From positions 4,637-68,636 of the forward strand of contig CAZYPV010000007.1 of NCBI GenBank assembly GCA_964649515.1: a DNA stretch of 64,000 nt, read 5' to 3'. Positions 52,706 to 61,802 of this stretch are shown here, in pieces. The notes under the pieces were generated by a model. The model had not been told where the DNA came from, searched no databases, and saw only the letters and a list, made by a program, of their open reading frames with translations. The DNA comes from CALKGK01 sp964649515 (GTDB lineage: Bacteria > Bacteroidota > Bacteroidia > Flavobacteriales_D > Sanyastnellaceae). How positions within the stretch are numbered: position 1 is the first letter of the stretch; every line of letters starts with the position of its first letter. Made by a program: the position numbers and the translations under genes.

Positions 52706-53482
52706 ATGAACAGAGTATCCAAGCACATATCGTCCTTCTTTTTAATATCATCGCTGTTGTGTTGGTCTCCTAACTTTCTGCATGGGCAAAATGTAGAGGT
52801 TAACGACGATATTAAGGTGCTCTTTTCCCATCAAGTCAGCGGAGGCTTGAATCTCCATACCGCTGGGGGAGGGGTTTTCGGACAATATGCGAAATACAAA
52901 GACGCCAGTACCCTTCATTTAGTGAGTTTCGACATTCTTTTCATCAAGCACGAGAAAGAAATCAGAAGTTTTAACCCGGTGTATGACGACAGCAGAAGTT
53001 ACGTCATTGGTAAGCAAAACAGTTTTTTCGTCTTACGTCCGTCCATCGGTAAGCAAAAGATCATTACTGGTAAACAGCGAAGAAGTGGCGTGCAAGTGGG
53101 TTACTCTTGGCATTTCGGACCCTCACTTGGAATCGCCAAACCGGTATATTTGGAGATTGGGTACCCCAGCATTCCTTATGAGTACTTGGCGGTAGAGAAA
53201 TACGATCCAAACAAGCATTTTTCCAACAACATTTACGGGAGAGCTTCTGGCTTGAACGGTTTGGATGAGTTGAAACTTCATCCGGGTGCATTTGTTAAGT
53301 TTGCACTGAATTTTGAGTATTCTTCGGAGAACGATCGGCTAAAAGGACTCGAGGTAGGAGCGGTTTTGGATGCTTATGCACGAAAAGTACCCATCCTAGC
53401 AGAACGATACGGTGCCAACAAACAGTTCTTCCTGAATGCTTACGTTAACTTCTTCTTTGGGAGAAAGTACATTATAAGATGA
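52706..53482 (+). CDS. Exported barrel-like protein of unknown function
   Basis: 258 residues with a signal peptide (FFLISSLLCWSPNFLHGQ). The mature part is rich in beta strands with alternating aromatic residues (HLVSFDILFIKH, SGVQVGYSWHFGPSLGIA, FFLNAYVNFFFGRKYIIR), consistent with a small outer-membrane barrel; no named family is recognised with confidence. The stop overlaps the lipA start by four bases (ATGA), so the two are translated together, although a functional link between a barrel and lipoate synthesis is not obvious. Confidence 0.75.
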   Translation: MNRVSKHISSFFLISSLLCWSPNFLHGQNVEVNDDIKVLFSHQVSGGLNLHTAGGGVFGQYAKYKDASTLHLVSFDILFIKHEKEIRSFNPVYDDSRSYVIGKQNSFFVLRPSIGKQKIITGKQRRSGVQVGYSWHFGPSLGIAKPVYLEIGYPSIPYEYLAVEKYDPNKHFSNNIYGRASGLNGLDELKLHPGAFVKFALNFEYSSENDRLKGLEVGAVLDAYARKVPILAERYGANKQFFLNAYVNFFFGRKYIIR

Positions 53483-54345
53483 CAGATCAAATCGCTTCAA
53501 CAAAACGAACTCCAAAGCCAAAGTGGTTGAGGGTGAAATTGCCTACTGGTGAGAATTACAAGAAGGTGCGTGAACTTGTGTCTGAACACAAACTACACAC
53601 CATTTGTGAAAGCGGGAATTGTCCCAATATGGGCGAATGCTGGGGAGAAGGAACGGCCACGTTCATGATTCTGGGGAACATTTGTACCCGCTCTTGTGGG
53701 TTCTGTGCGGTAGTAACCGGGCGTCCGGATGCCGTTGATCCTTTCGAGCCAGCACGCGTTGCACGTTCTGTTGAGTTGATGAAGGTGAAGCATGCCGTAA
53801 TCACGTCGGTGGATCGAGATGACCTTCCCGATGGAGGTTCCGAAATTTGGGTGAAAACCGTCAAGGCCATTCGAAGAAAAAGCCCGGGAACAACCCTGGA
53901 AACCCTCATTCCAGACTTCGCAGGAAAGTGGGAGAACCTACAAAACATCATTAATGTTGGTCCGGAAATCGTTAGCCACAATTTGGAAACAGTGCGCAGG
54001 TTGACCAAACAAGTGAGAATTCAGGCGAAGTACGATCGCAGCCTCGAGGTTTTGAAGCGATTGAAAGACGGTGGAATGAAAACCAAATCTGGGGTCATGC
54101 TCGGATTGGGAGAAACGGTGGAAGAGGTTTACGAAACCATGGAAGATCTTCGAAGTGTAGGGTGTGACGTGCTAACGCTCGGACAATACCTTCAACCAAC
54201 ACCAAAGCACCTCCCCGTCGCTGAGTTTGTTCATCCCGAACAATTTGAAGAATATCGGGTTAAAGGATTGGAAATGGGTTTCAGATTTGTGGAAAGCGGC
54301 CCACTCGTCAGAAGTTCATACCACGCGGAGAAACACGTGTTCTAG
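53479..54345 (+). CDS. lipA: Lipoyl synthase
   Basis: 288-residue radical-SAM enzyme that inserts two sulfurs into protein-bound octanoate. Both iron-sulfur cluster motifs are present: auxiliary cluster Cys-x4-Cys-x5-Cys (CESGNCPNMGEC) and radical-SAM CTRSCGFCAV. The C-terminal RSSYHAEKHVF contains the conserved serine ligand motif. Its start overlaps the preceding barrel gene. lipB is not in the window. Confidence 0.97.
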   Translation: MTDQIASTKRTPKPKWLRVKLPTGENYKKVRELVSEHKLHTICESGNCPNMGECWGEGTATFMILGNICTRSCGFCAVVTGRPDAVDPFEPARVARSVELMKVKHAVITSVDRDDLPDGGSEIWVKTVKAIRRKSPGTTLETLIPDFAGKWENLQNIINVGPEIVSHNLETVRRLTKQVRIQAKYDRSLEVLKRLKDGGMKTKSGVMLGLGETVEEVYETMEDLRSVGCDVLTLGQYLQPTPKHLPVAEFVHPEQFEEYRVKGLEMGFRFVESGPLVRSSYHAEKHVF

Positions 54346-54456
54346 AAATCCACTGACTTGTATATTTATTGCAAGTACTTGAAGACTTTCCTTTTTTAAT
54401 AGAAGGAGAATGTTGTAAATTGCCGCACGTTTGTTTTGGGCTATTAATAAAGAATT

Positions 54457-57400
54457 ATGAGAATCAGAGCTTTACTCTTTTCTACAGGAGCGGTTGCCAT
54501 CGCAGCCACCCTCACTTTCCTCTCAATGCAAGAGGATTCCTCTTCGTACATCCCGAGAGATGACCAAGAAATCGCAGCCTCCCCTGATGGAGCAGCTGAG
54601 GTTTGGAGACGACTTCGTGCGGACAATGAAACCGGCGTTGTGAATGAATCAGATTATGCACGTCTGCGTAAGGCGGCAATCAAGCGTCAAGGAGCTTCAC
54701 AGAAATCTGCACCAAGCATGCAATGGGCAGAAATGGGTCCTGACAATATTGGTGGACGAGGTAGAGCTTTGTACATCGTTAACGATAACGAAATTTGGAC
54801 CGGCGGTGTTTCTGGTGGTCTTTGGGTTTCCTATAATGGGGCCGACTCGTGGCAGCAAATCACCTCTTTCCCGAATTGCATGGTGACTTCGATTACCCGT
54901 AACAACAACGGTCGTTGGTATGTGGGTACCGGTTCTCAATTTGACGGAGCAGGTGGTTCTGGAGGTTCTGGGTTCCGAGGTAGAGGAGTTTACACTTCAA
55001 CCGATGGAATGAACTGGGAAATTATCGAAGATACCGACCCAGGATTGTTGGGTGGTGGAGACTGGACTGCAGTTGAAGCCCTAGAGCCAGACCCATTCAA
55101 CGGAGAGCGTGTGTGGTTCGCAGGTAACGCAGGTTATGGATACATCGATGGAACACAAGTGTTCGAAGGTGTAGCCAGCGGAGTGCCAAACAGCAATGCA
55201 CAAGATATCGAAATTGCAGCAGATGGTTCATACATGCTACTCGTGATGGATGGTGGCCGTGTGTGGAGATCTACCGACAATACTTACCTCGACTTTGTAC
55301 AATTGTTTGCGCCCAACGACCCAGGTTACCTTCCACAAAGTGGAATCGGTAGAGCGCGTGTTGCGATTTCTTCTGATGATGTGAACCAAGCTTATGTACT
55401 CTATTCAACAGGAAGCGGATTCTTTGGTGGAGTTTACCATTCAGCTAACGCCGGAGGAGAAGGCTCATGGTCCAATATTTGGCCTTCAAACGTGAATGGG
55501 CAAACGCCGCTACCACGAGGACAAGGTATTTATGACCTCGCACTTGACATTAAGAAAGGTGATCCAAGCATTTGCTACGTTGGTGGTATCGAGCTTTGGA
55601 GAAGCGGGCCGAATTACCAAGCAGAATTGGCGGCATTCGCAATTGATTTCCCAGGTTCAACGAATGCGGTTCACGCAGATGTTCATGAAATTCGCTTTGC
55701 CGAGAATGGGGATATGTACATCATGACCGATGGTGGTGTGTACAAATCAACCGATGGTGGAGACACCTACACAGCGATGAACAGAGGCTTGAACATTACT
55801 CAGTTTTACGGAATCGCTTATACACCAGGTACGGGTGTCCTTGGTGGAACTCAAGACAATGGTTCACTTCTCATTCCAGCCGATGGTTCAATGACGACAG
55901 ACCAAGAAGCCTTCGAAGTATTTGGAGGTGATGGTTTCGATTGCGCGGTTTCACAACTTACTGAGTCCCCAATGGGCGCTGCTTTTGTGATGTCGCAGTA
56001 TGGTAACCTAGGAAGATTCACCGACGATGGTTCAGGTGGGGCTTTTTACGATGATGAAATCATTGCCTTACAAGACGCAGACGGAGAAATTGGACAGTTT
56101 TATTCTGTTTGTCAATTGCACGAAGATTTTAGTGATGATAACTCGCAACAGTTCGTCATCTTGGTGAACCCTTACGAAGAAACGGTAACCGATTCTACCT
56201 TCAACTTGAACACCTTGAACATGAACATGCCGTTCGAGTACACGCTAGAACCAGGTCAAGAATTGCGCTATTGGGATCAATTGATTCGTCCAGAGTTGAC
56301 TTTGGATGAACCGTTGACAGAAGATCCAAACTACTTCTGGCTCGATCCACAAGAACTTACCGCAGAGCAAATCATTTGCGATGTTGACTCTATGGAAGTT
56401 GGTACTGAAATGGTTATCACAAACATCGAACCGATTGATTCATGCACGACATTCTTGGATGAAATCATTTGTGTGACGATTGGATATGATACCACTTTTG
56501 CTGAGGTACCGGTTTATGAATTCACGGAAACATGTGACACTTCATACTTCTATGCCGCAGATACTTTATTCGATGTTCGTGAGCGTCTCCTAGTTCAAGA
56601 CCCTTACACTTCGTTGTTCGCTGTTGGTTTCATTGGAAGCCAAGGGGTGTGGATCACTCGTGAGGCCATGAACTTCAACACTACTCCAGACTGGCACCGT
56701 GTAATGAATGCTCCAGGTAGTGGTGGTACCAAAGCCATCGAATTCTCTGCAGATGGAAACTACATGTGGGTTTCTGGTTGGGACGGTTCACTTACAAGAG
56801 TGGGTAACCTCCAACAATTCTGGGGTGAGGAAGATCTTGATGTTCTTGAAATTGATGAGGTGGTTCAAAATGCCGGTGGAGTAGTAACTGGTGTTGCTAT
56901 CGATCCAAATGATCCAGATCACGTAGTTTATACTGTGGGTGGATACGGAAACACAGGTGGAGGAAAAGTAAGAGAGTCCTTCAACGCAACCAGTCAAAGC
57001 GCGATTTTCACCAACCGTTGGCTACCAAACAGTGACGAGCTTTCTTCAATGCCGGTGTACGATGTCGTCATCAACGTAAACAACCCAGATGAGTTGATCA
57101 TTGGTACCGAGTTCGGTGTGATGACCAGCGATGATGGAAACGACTGGGAGTTTGTAAATGCAGGAATGGCCCCATTGGCAGACGCACTTGCTTGTCCAGT
57201 AATGTCTGTAGAGCAACAGTGGAGACAAGATGATACTTACTCATTCCCTACCAACAAAGGAGTAGTATATGCAGGTTCTCACGGACGTGGAATCTTCAAG
57301 TCAGACAACTTGGTGAGCGTTGCCGAAAACTTTAGTGAAGAGGTAGAAAAAGAGTTGTTTACAGTGTATCCTAACCCAGTAACTGGCGGACAAGTAAACG

Positions 57401-57606
57401 TGAACATTGAATTGGATAATGCACAGGATGTGATCATCAATATTTACGGAATGAACGGTCAGTTGGTGAAGGTTATCCGCAAAGACAACATCCTCGGGGC
57501 ACAACGTCTGAACATTGATGTGAATGACTTGTCTCGTGGCCAATACTTCTTACAGTTGAACACGGCAAAAGAAAGCAAAGTGGCGAAATTCGTCATCCTC
57601 AATTAA
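54457..57606 (+). CDS. Secreted beta-propeller protein with type IX (type A) sorting domain
   Basis: 1049 residues. Signal peptide (LLFSTGAVAIAATLTFL), then BNR/sortilin-like propeller repeats with many S-x-DGG-x-T/W blades (GGVYKSTDGGDTY, GVYTSTDGMNWE, GVMTSDDGNDWE) from about 90 to 950. An acidic insertion at about 585-700 separates two groups of blades. The last ~75 residues (VYPNPVTGGQVNVNIEL ... GQYFLQLNTAKESKVAKFVIL) are a type A C-terminal sorting domain, so the protein is delivered to the surface or medium by the type IX system. The activity could be sugar binding, sialidase-like or structural; no catalytic set is recognised. Confidence 0.9.
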   Translation: MRIRALLFSTGAVAIAATLTFLSMQEDSSSYIPRDDQEIAASPDGAAEVWRRLRADNETGVVNESDYARLRKAAIKRQGASQKSAPSMQWAEMGPDNIGGRGRALYIVNDNEIWTGGVSGGLWVSYNGADSWQQITSFPNCMVTSITRNNNGRWYVGTGSQFDGAGGSGGSGFRGRGVYTSTDGMNWEIIEDTDPGLLGGGDWTAVEALEPDPFNGERVWFAGNAGYGYIDGTQVFEGVASGVPNSNAQDIEIAADGSYMLLVMDGGRVWRSTDNTYLDFVQLFAPNDPGYLPQSGIGRARVAISSDDVNQAYVLYSTGSGFFGGVYHSANAGGEGSWSNIWPSNVNGQTPLPRGQGIYDLALDIKKGDPSICYVGGIELWRSGPNYQAELAAFAIDFPGSTNAVHADVHEIRFAENGDMYIMTDGGVYKSTDGGDTYTAMNRGLNITQFYGIAYTPGTGVLGGTQDNGSLLIPADGSMTTDQEAFEVFGGDGFDCAVSQLTESPMGAAFVMSQYGNLGRFTDDGSGGAFYDDEIIALQDADGEIGQFYSVCQLHEDFSDDNSQQFVILVNPYEETVTDSTFNLNTLNMNMPFEYTLEPGQELRYWDQLIRPELTLDEPLTEDPNYFWLDPQELTAEQIICDVDSMEVGTEMVITNIEPIDSCTTFLDEIICVTIGYDTTFAEVPVYEFTETCDTSYFYAADTLFDVRERLLVQDPYTSLFAVGFIGSQGVWITREAMNFNTTPDWHRVMNAPGSGGTKAIEFSADGNYMWVSGWDGSLTRVGNLQQFWGEEDLDVLEIDEVVQNAGGVVTGVAIDPNDPDHVVYTVGGYGNTGGGKVRESFNATSQSAIFTNRWLPNSDELSSMPVYDVVINVNNPDELIIGTEFGVMTSDDGNDWEFVNAGMAPLADALACPVMSVEQQWRQDDTYSFPTNKGVVYAGSHGRGIFKSDNLVSVAENFSEEVEKELFTVYPNPVTGGQVNVNIELDNAQDVIINIYGMNGQLVKVIRKDNILGAQRLNIDVNDLSRGQYFLQLNTAKESKVAKFVILN

Positions 57607-57628
57607 GAAGAAAACAACATTCAAAAGG

Positions 57629-57664
57629 CTCTCCTTTCACTTCGGTGGGAGGAGAGTTTTTTTT
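57629..57664 (+). terminator. Strong terminator with TTCG tetraloop
   Basis: A 12-bp stem (57629-57640 with 57645-57656, two G-U pairs) closed by C-TTCG-G, an extra-stable tetraloop, then eight T (57657-57664). It ends the type IX cargo transcript. Confidence 0.95.
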
Positions 57665-57698
57665 ATGTGAATATTTCGGAATTGGTTAATTTCACCGC

Positions 57699-58700
57699 AT
57701 GAAGAAAATAAGGGTAGCCATCAATGGCTTCGGGAGAATTGGTAGGACAATCGCGCGTCTGTTGGCCCACGACGAAAGCATCGAATTGGTAGCGGTGAAC
57801 GACTTGCACCAAGCCGATGTCCTCACACATCTTTTGAAGTATGACTCTACTCACGGAAAGTTCAATACCAAGTGCACACTGGAAGGCTCTAAGCTGAGTT
57901 ATGGGCTGCAGTCAACCGTGTTCATGAACGAACGAAACGTTAACGAATTGCCTTGGCAAACACTTGGAATAGACATTGTTCTCGAATGCACCGGGAAGTT
58001 CAAAACAATGGAAGAACTGGAAGCTCACCTGAATGCGGGGGCCAAGAAAGTCATTCTTTCATCTCCTCCAAGTGATAAGCGGATCAAGACCGTTGTGCTT
58101 GGAGTGAATGAGGAAACAATATCGACCGAAGACAGGATTATTTCCAATGCTTCGTGCACCACAAATAACGCCGCTCCAATGATTCAAGTCTTGAACGAGT
58201 TGTGCGATATTGAAAGCTGCTACATCACCACAGTGCATAGCTACACCGGCGATCAATTGCTGCAGGATGCTCCTCATAACGACTGGCGGAGGGGAAGAGC
58301 TGCAGCGGAGAGCATCGTCCCCACAACAACTGGTGCAGCCAAGGCACTAACCCTGATTTTTCCGGAGTTGAACGATGTAATTGGCGGTTGCGGAATTCGT
58401 GTTCCTGTTCCTGATGGTTCTTTGACCGACATTACGTGCAATGTGAAAAACCCGAAAACGGCAGCAGAGATCAATGCAGCCTTTAAAAGGGCTTCAGAAG
58501 AACGCTTCAATGGCATTTTGGAATATACTGAGGATCCTATCGTTTCGAGAGATGTGATTGGGAATCAACACAGCTGTGTGTTTGATGGCCAGCTCACGAG
58601 TGTGATCAACAACATGGTTAAGATTGTGGGGTGGTATGACAATGAAGTGGGCTACAGCAGCCGCATGATTGACCTTTGTCGCTACTGGTCCAAACGATGA
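57699..58700 (+). CDS. gap: Glyceraldehyde-3-phosphate dehydrogenase, type I
   Basis: 333 residues; NAD-dependent oxidation of glyceraldehyde 3-phosphate. Rossmann motif INGFGRIGR, Asp of VAVNDLHQ (NAD preference), catalytic Cys in SNASCTTNNAAP and its His in TVHSYTGDQ, then the substrate loop STVPTTTGAAK-like IVPTTTGAAKAL and WYDNEVGYSSRMIDL. The catalytic block reads CTTNNAAP rather than the enterobacterial CTTNCLAP, so the second cysteine is absent. Separate promoter not identified. The 3' end overlaps the convergent lpxH by about 19 bases. Confidence 0.97.
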   Translation: MKKIRVAINGFGRIGRTIARLLAHDESIELVAVNDLHQADVLTHLLKYDSTHGKFNTKCTLEGSKLSYGLQSTVFMNERNVNELPWQTLGIDIVLECTGKFKTMEELEAHLNAGAKKVILSSPPSDKRIKTVVLGVNEETISTEDRIISNASCTTNNAAPMIQVLNELCDIESCYITTVHSYTGDQLLQDAPHNDWRRGRAAAESIVPTTTGAAKALTLIFPELNDVIGGCGIRVPVPDGSLTDITCNVKNPKTAAEINAAFKRASEERFNGILEYTEDPIVSRDVIGNQHSCVFDGQLTSVINNMVKIVGWYDNEVGYSSRMIDLCRYWSKR

Positions 58701-59467
58701 GGTTTTGGCCATTCTAAAAGGTGCAGGTCTTCTCCATCGAATTTCCCATAGGTGAAATAAGAAATCCAGTCGCCAAGATTGGTGTATTTACTGTTTTCAG
58801 AAAGATTGATTTCCAAAGGAAGATGACGATGACCATAGACAAAATGGTCGTAGTGCTCCTTTTCTAAAATTTCTTTGGAGTATATCACCAGCCATTCTTT
58901 ATCGTCATCCAAACGGATTTTATCCTTTTCCCCTCCGGCCTTTCTGCTGGTTCTGCTCCAAAAATTAGCCATGGAAATGCCAAAGTTGGGGTGTAATCGT
59001 GCAAAAAGCCATTGACAGAGCTTACTGGCAAATACTTTTTTGATGAATTTGTAGCCGTGATCCCCCGGGCCGAGTCCATCACCATGTGCAATGTAGAACT
59101 TGCTCCCATTCCAGGATCGGGTAATCGGACCGCGATGAACTTGAACTCCGCATTCGGCAGGGAGGTAATCAAAAATCCACATGTCGTGGTTGCCGGTGAA
59201 TACGTGGATAGGAATTCCTTCGTCACTCAAGCGTGACAAGGTGCCAAGAAGTCGGGTGAAACCGCGAGGAACGGCCTGAGCATATTCAAACCAGAAGTCG
59301 AACACATCACCCACCAAAAAGATTTCTTGAGCAGAGGGGGCAATGGTATTCAGCCATTCCACTACCGCTTTTTCTCGAATCAAACTCGAAGTGGCGTCGG
59401 GAGCTCCCAAATGAAAATCAGAGGCAAAATAGATGTGTTTTCCCGAGGGAAGCTCAAGGTTTTCCAA
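58682..59467 (-). CDS. lpxH: UDP-2,3-diacylglucosamine diphosphatase (LpxH-type)
   Basis: 261 residues from a TTG codon at 59467 (MENLELPSGKHIYFASDFHLG). No ATG fits: everything upstream runs into the preceding gene, whose stop is at 59488-59490. Calcineurin-like metallophosphoesterase motifs are present: SDFHLGAPD, GDVFDFWFEY, GNHDMWIF, AHGDGLGPGDHGY and GHRHLP. It releases UMP to yield lipid X in lipid A synthesis. Encoded downstream of lpxK and a TlpA-type lipoprotein on the same strand. Confidence 0.9.
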   Translation of the reverse strand: MENLELPSGKHIYFASDFHLGAPDATSSLIREKAVVEWLNTIAPSAQEIFLVGDVFDFWFEYAQAVPRGFTRLLGTLSRLSDEGIPIHVFTGNHDMWIFDYLPAECGVQVHRGPITRSWNGSKFYIAHGDGLGPGDHGYKFIKKVFASKLCQWLFARLHPNFGISMANFWSRTSRKAGGEKDKIRLDDDKEWLVIYSKEILEKEHYDHFVYGHRHLPLEINLSENSKYTNLGDWISYFTYGKFDGEDLHLLEWPKPHRLDQ

Positions 59468-59487
59468 ACAACAAAAGTTTTGAGCGA

Positions 59488-60642
59488 CTAATGTCCGAAA
59501 ATTTCCGCAAGTTGAGCACTCAAGGCAGAACCTCTCAAGTGAGTAGCGATGATTTTCCCATCTCTTCCCAGTAAAACGGTATGAGGAATGCTCGATACGC
59601 CATAGTTCTGGGCCGCGCTGTTCTGCCATCCCTGAAGGTCGCTCACGTGGTAAGGCCACATCAAACCATCTTTCGCAATGGCGTCTTCCCATTTGTTCAC
59701 TTGCTTGTCCAAGGAAACCGAAAAGATCTCAAAACCGTCTGCTCGATATTTTTTGTAGGCTTCAACCACATGCGGATTCTCCCGTCGGCAAGGGCCACAC
59801 CACGATGCCCAAAAGTCAATCATCACCACTTTTCCTCTCAAGTCAGACAAACGCATTGTTTCTCCTTTGGGGTTTTGCATGGCAATTTCTGGGGCTTCCA
59901 TTCCCGCGCCATATTTGGTGTTGGGAGTGGGGCGATCGCGCTTAGCTTGATTCGTTTTCTGGATTTGCTGGTCCACCATCTTGTAGTAGTAAGTGTGACC
60001 AAAATTGTTCTTCAAACCTTCTCTCACTTTTATAAAGTGCTCTTTGTCACGATTTACATCCAGCTCAGAGAGCGCAGCGAGAACAGCAGGAGAGGGCAAT
60101 TCATTGTCAATGAAGGATAGGCACTCCTGTCTTCTCAATCCCGCTAATTCAATCAACTCTTTTTGTGCCATTTGGCGAGCAGACTCATCCAATTGTGGGT
60201 TATTCGTTTTGGCTTTTAACGCCATTAGCGCTTCTTGTCGCTCGGAAAGGTTGCGATGAAAATTCAGCAAACTGCAAGTGCTTTCAGACCCCTTCACTTT
60301 GGCTTTCTCTTCGAATTGGTCAGCACTTGTTTCAATGGAAAGGTGTTCTGTTGAATCCGTAACCAATACGATGTACTGCTCATCAGAAAGCATCAGTTTA
60401 TAAAAATTCAATTCCAAACCTTCCTCGGGTTGAATCAAAAAACGTCCCTTTTCATCAATCAACGCAGAGTCGGTAACAATGGCCTTGTTGTTTACAAATC
60501 GCTGGAGGTAAATGGTTTCCCCTTCGGCTCCCTCAATGGTTCCGCTGATACCGCTCGTTACGTTCGCAAAGTCATTGCAAGCTGAAAACAAGGATGCCGT
60601 TCCTAAAAGAACAAGCGCAAAAGTGATTTTTTGAATTTTCAT
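59488..60642 (-). CDS. DUF4369 / TlpA-family thiol-disulfide lipoprotein
   Basis: 384 residues from the ATG at 60642. Lipobox LGTASLFSACND; N-terminal DUF4369 domain (about 28-130, GTIEGAEGETIYLQRFVNN); helical linker; C-terminal TlpA-type thioredoxin domain (about 240-384) with FWASWCGPCRREN and cis-Pro loop SSIPHTVL. The thioredoxin part closely resembles the single-domain protein at 9009-9578. Probably a periplasmic reductase anchored to a membrane. It lies between lpxK and lpxH on the same strand, an odd place that suggests co-transcription rather than a shared pathway. Confidence 0.92.
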   Translation of the reverse strand: MKIQKITFALVLLGTASLFSACNDFANVTSGISGTIEGAEGETIYLQRFVNNKAIVTDSALIDEKGRFLIQPEEGLELNFYKLMLSDEQYIVLVTDSTEHLSIETSADQFEEKAKVKGSESTCSLLNFHRNLSERQEALMALKAKTNNPQLDESARQMAQKELIELAGLRRQECLSFIDNELPSPAVLAALSELDVNRDKEHFIKVREGLKNNFGHTYYYKMVDQQIQKTNQAKRDRPTPNTKYGAGMEAPEIAMQNPKGETMRLSDLRGKVVMIDFWASWCGPCRRENPHVVEAYKKYRADGFEIFSVSLDKQVNKWEDAIAKDGLMWPYHVSDLQGWQNSAAQNYGVSSIPHTVLLGRDGKIIATHLRGSALSAQLAEIFGH

Positions 60643-60758
60643 AGTTATTTCTTCCTCATTAGGTCTTCCAAAAACACTCAAACCATGGAATGTAAATGGA
60701 AATGAAAGATACTTACAAAGTTTCCTCTAAGTGACGAATATTCCAAATCTATATCGTG

Positions 60759-61769
60759 CTAATCTTTCTGCGTGAAGCACTTTTTAAGATGATTTATCAA
60801 CTCGTCTTCTTTTTCAATGACCACATGGATATCCAAGATGTAAATGGGAAGCTTCTTGAGATGCTCACGATAGGATTTCAAACGAACAGCGTCTTTAGCT
60901 GTGGTGATGAATTGAACGCCGGGGTTCTGTTTTGCAAAGTGCAGCCAATCCATGACATCCTTATCTTGGAAAGAGTAATGATCGCGGTAGTCGAAGTGCT
61001 TAATGAGTTTGTAATGTTCTTGGAGGTGTTTTTTTGGGCGATGTGATTTTGCAATGGCTGTGATCAAGGCAACTTCTCCCGCAGTGTTGAATGGAATGTC
61101 GTGATTCCAACTGCGCACCGCATCATACTCAATCCAGCTTTTGAAGAGCAATTGGTGGTTTTTCAAACGGAGGTGCTTTCTGACCTTATCGAGATCCAAG
61201 TCGGGAGACGCTTCACTCATTATGACAATGTTTGCCCGGTTTGCACTGCATCGATGGTCTCTTAAGTCTCCGCTTGGTAAATAGTAGTCATCTCGGAACG
61301 TTCGATCAGCAGGAACCAATAGAATGCTCTGCTCAGGTCGCAAAGCCCGATGCTGAAAGGCATCATCCAAAATCACCAAGCCGCGATGACCATCCTGACG
61401 CATTTTTTCCAAGCCGAGAAGTCGGTTTTCGCAAACTGCCACCCGTTCGATTCCGGCTTGCAGATAGAGTTGGGGTTCATCTCCGCTCTCCTCAGCGCTC
61501 ATGTGCGGATTTAAAGCTAAATATCCCTTCGTTTTTCGTCCGTACCCCCTACTCAAAACCGCCGGTTGGAGGTCGCTTAACTTCTTGGCGAGAGCAATGG
61601 TATGTGGGGTCTTTCCCGTTCCACCAGTGTTGAGATTTCCAACCACCAAGCATGGAAGAGAAGAAGATTTTGAGGGCAATATGTGCCAATCGTAAAGCTT
61701 GTTCCTCAAGAAGAGAATTCCTCCATAAAGGAAAGAAAATGGAAAAAGAAGGAGTCGAACGATGTGCAT
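60759..61769 (-). CDS. lpxK: Tetraacyldisaccharide 4'-kinase
   Basis: 336 residues from the ATG at 61769 (MHIVRLLLFPF). Membrane-associated N-terminus, P-loop GNLNTGGTGKTPHT, LSRGYGRKTKGY and LVILDDAFQHRAL, all typical of LpxK, which phosphorylates the 4' position of the lipid A precursor. Divergent from the Nif3-family gene; the two starts are 34 bases apart, so the promoters must overlap. Confidence 0.96.
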   Translation of the reverse strand: MHIVRLLLFPFSFLYGGILFLRNKLYDWHILPSKSSSLPCLVVGNLNTGGTGKTPHTIALAKKLSDLQPAVLSRGYGRKTKGYLALNPHMSAEESGDEPQLYLQAGIERVAVCENRLLGLEKMRQDGHRGLVILDDAFQHRALRPEQSILLVPADRTFRDDYYLPSGDLRDHRCSANRANIVIMSEASPDLDLDKVRKHLRLKNHQLLFKSWIEYDAVRSWNHDIPFNTAGEVALITAIAKSHRPKKHLQEHYKLIKHFDYRDHYSFQDKDVMDWLHFAKQNPGVQFITTAKDAVRLKSYREHLKKLPIYILDIHVVIEKEDELINHLKKCFTQKD

Positions 61770-61802
61770 TGCTAAATTTACGACAGCTAAAATACACATT
61801 CC

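Noticed and set aside
57693..57699. TAATTTCA before gap as a -7 element
   Set aside because: Two of the four TTTG positions differ, so it is not a credible match.
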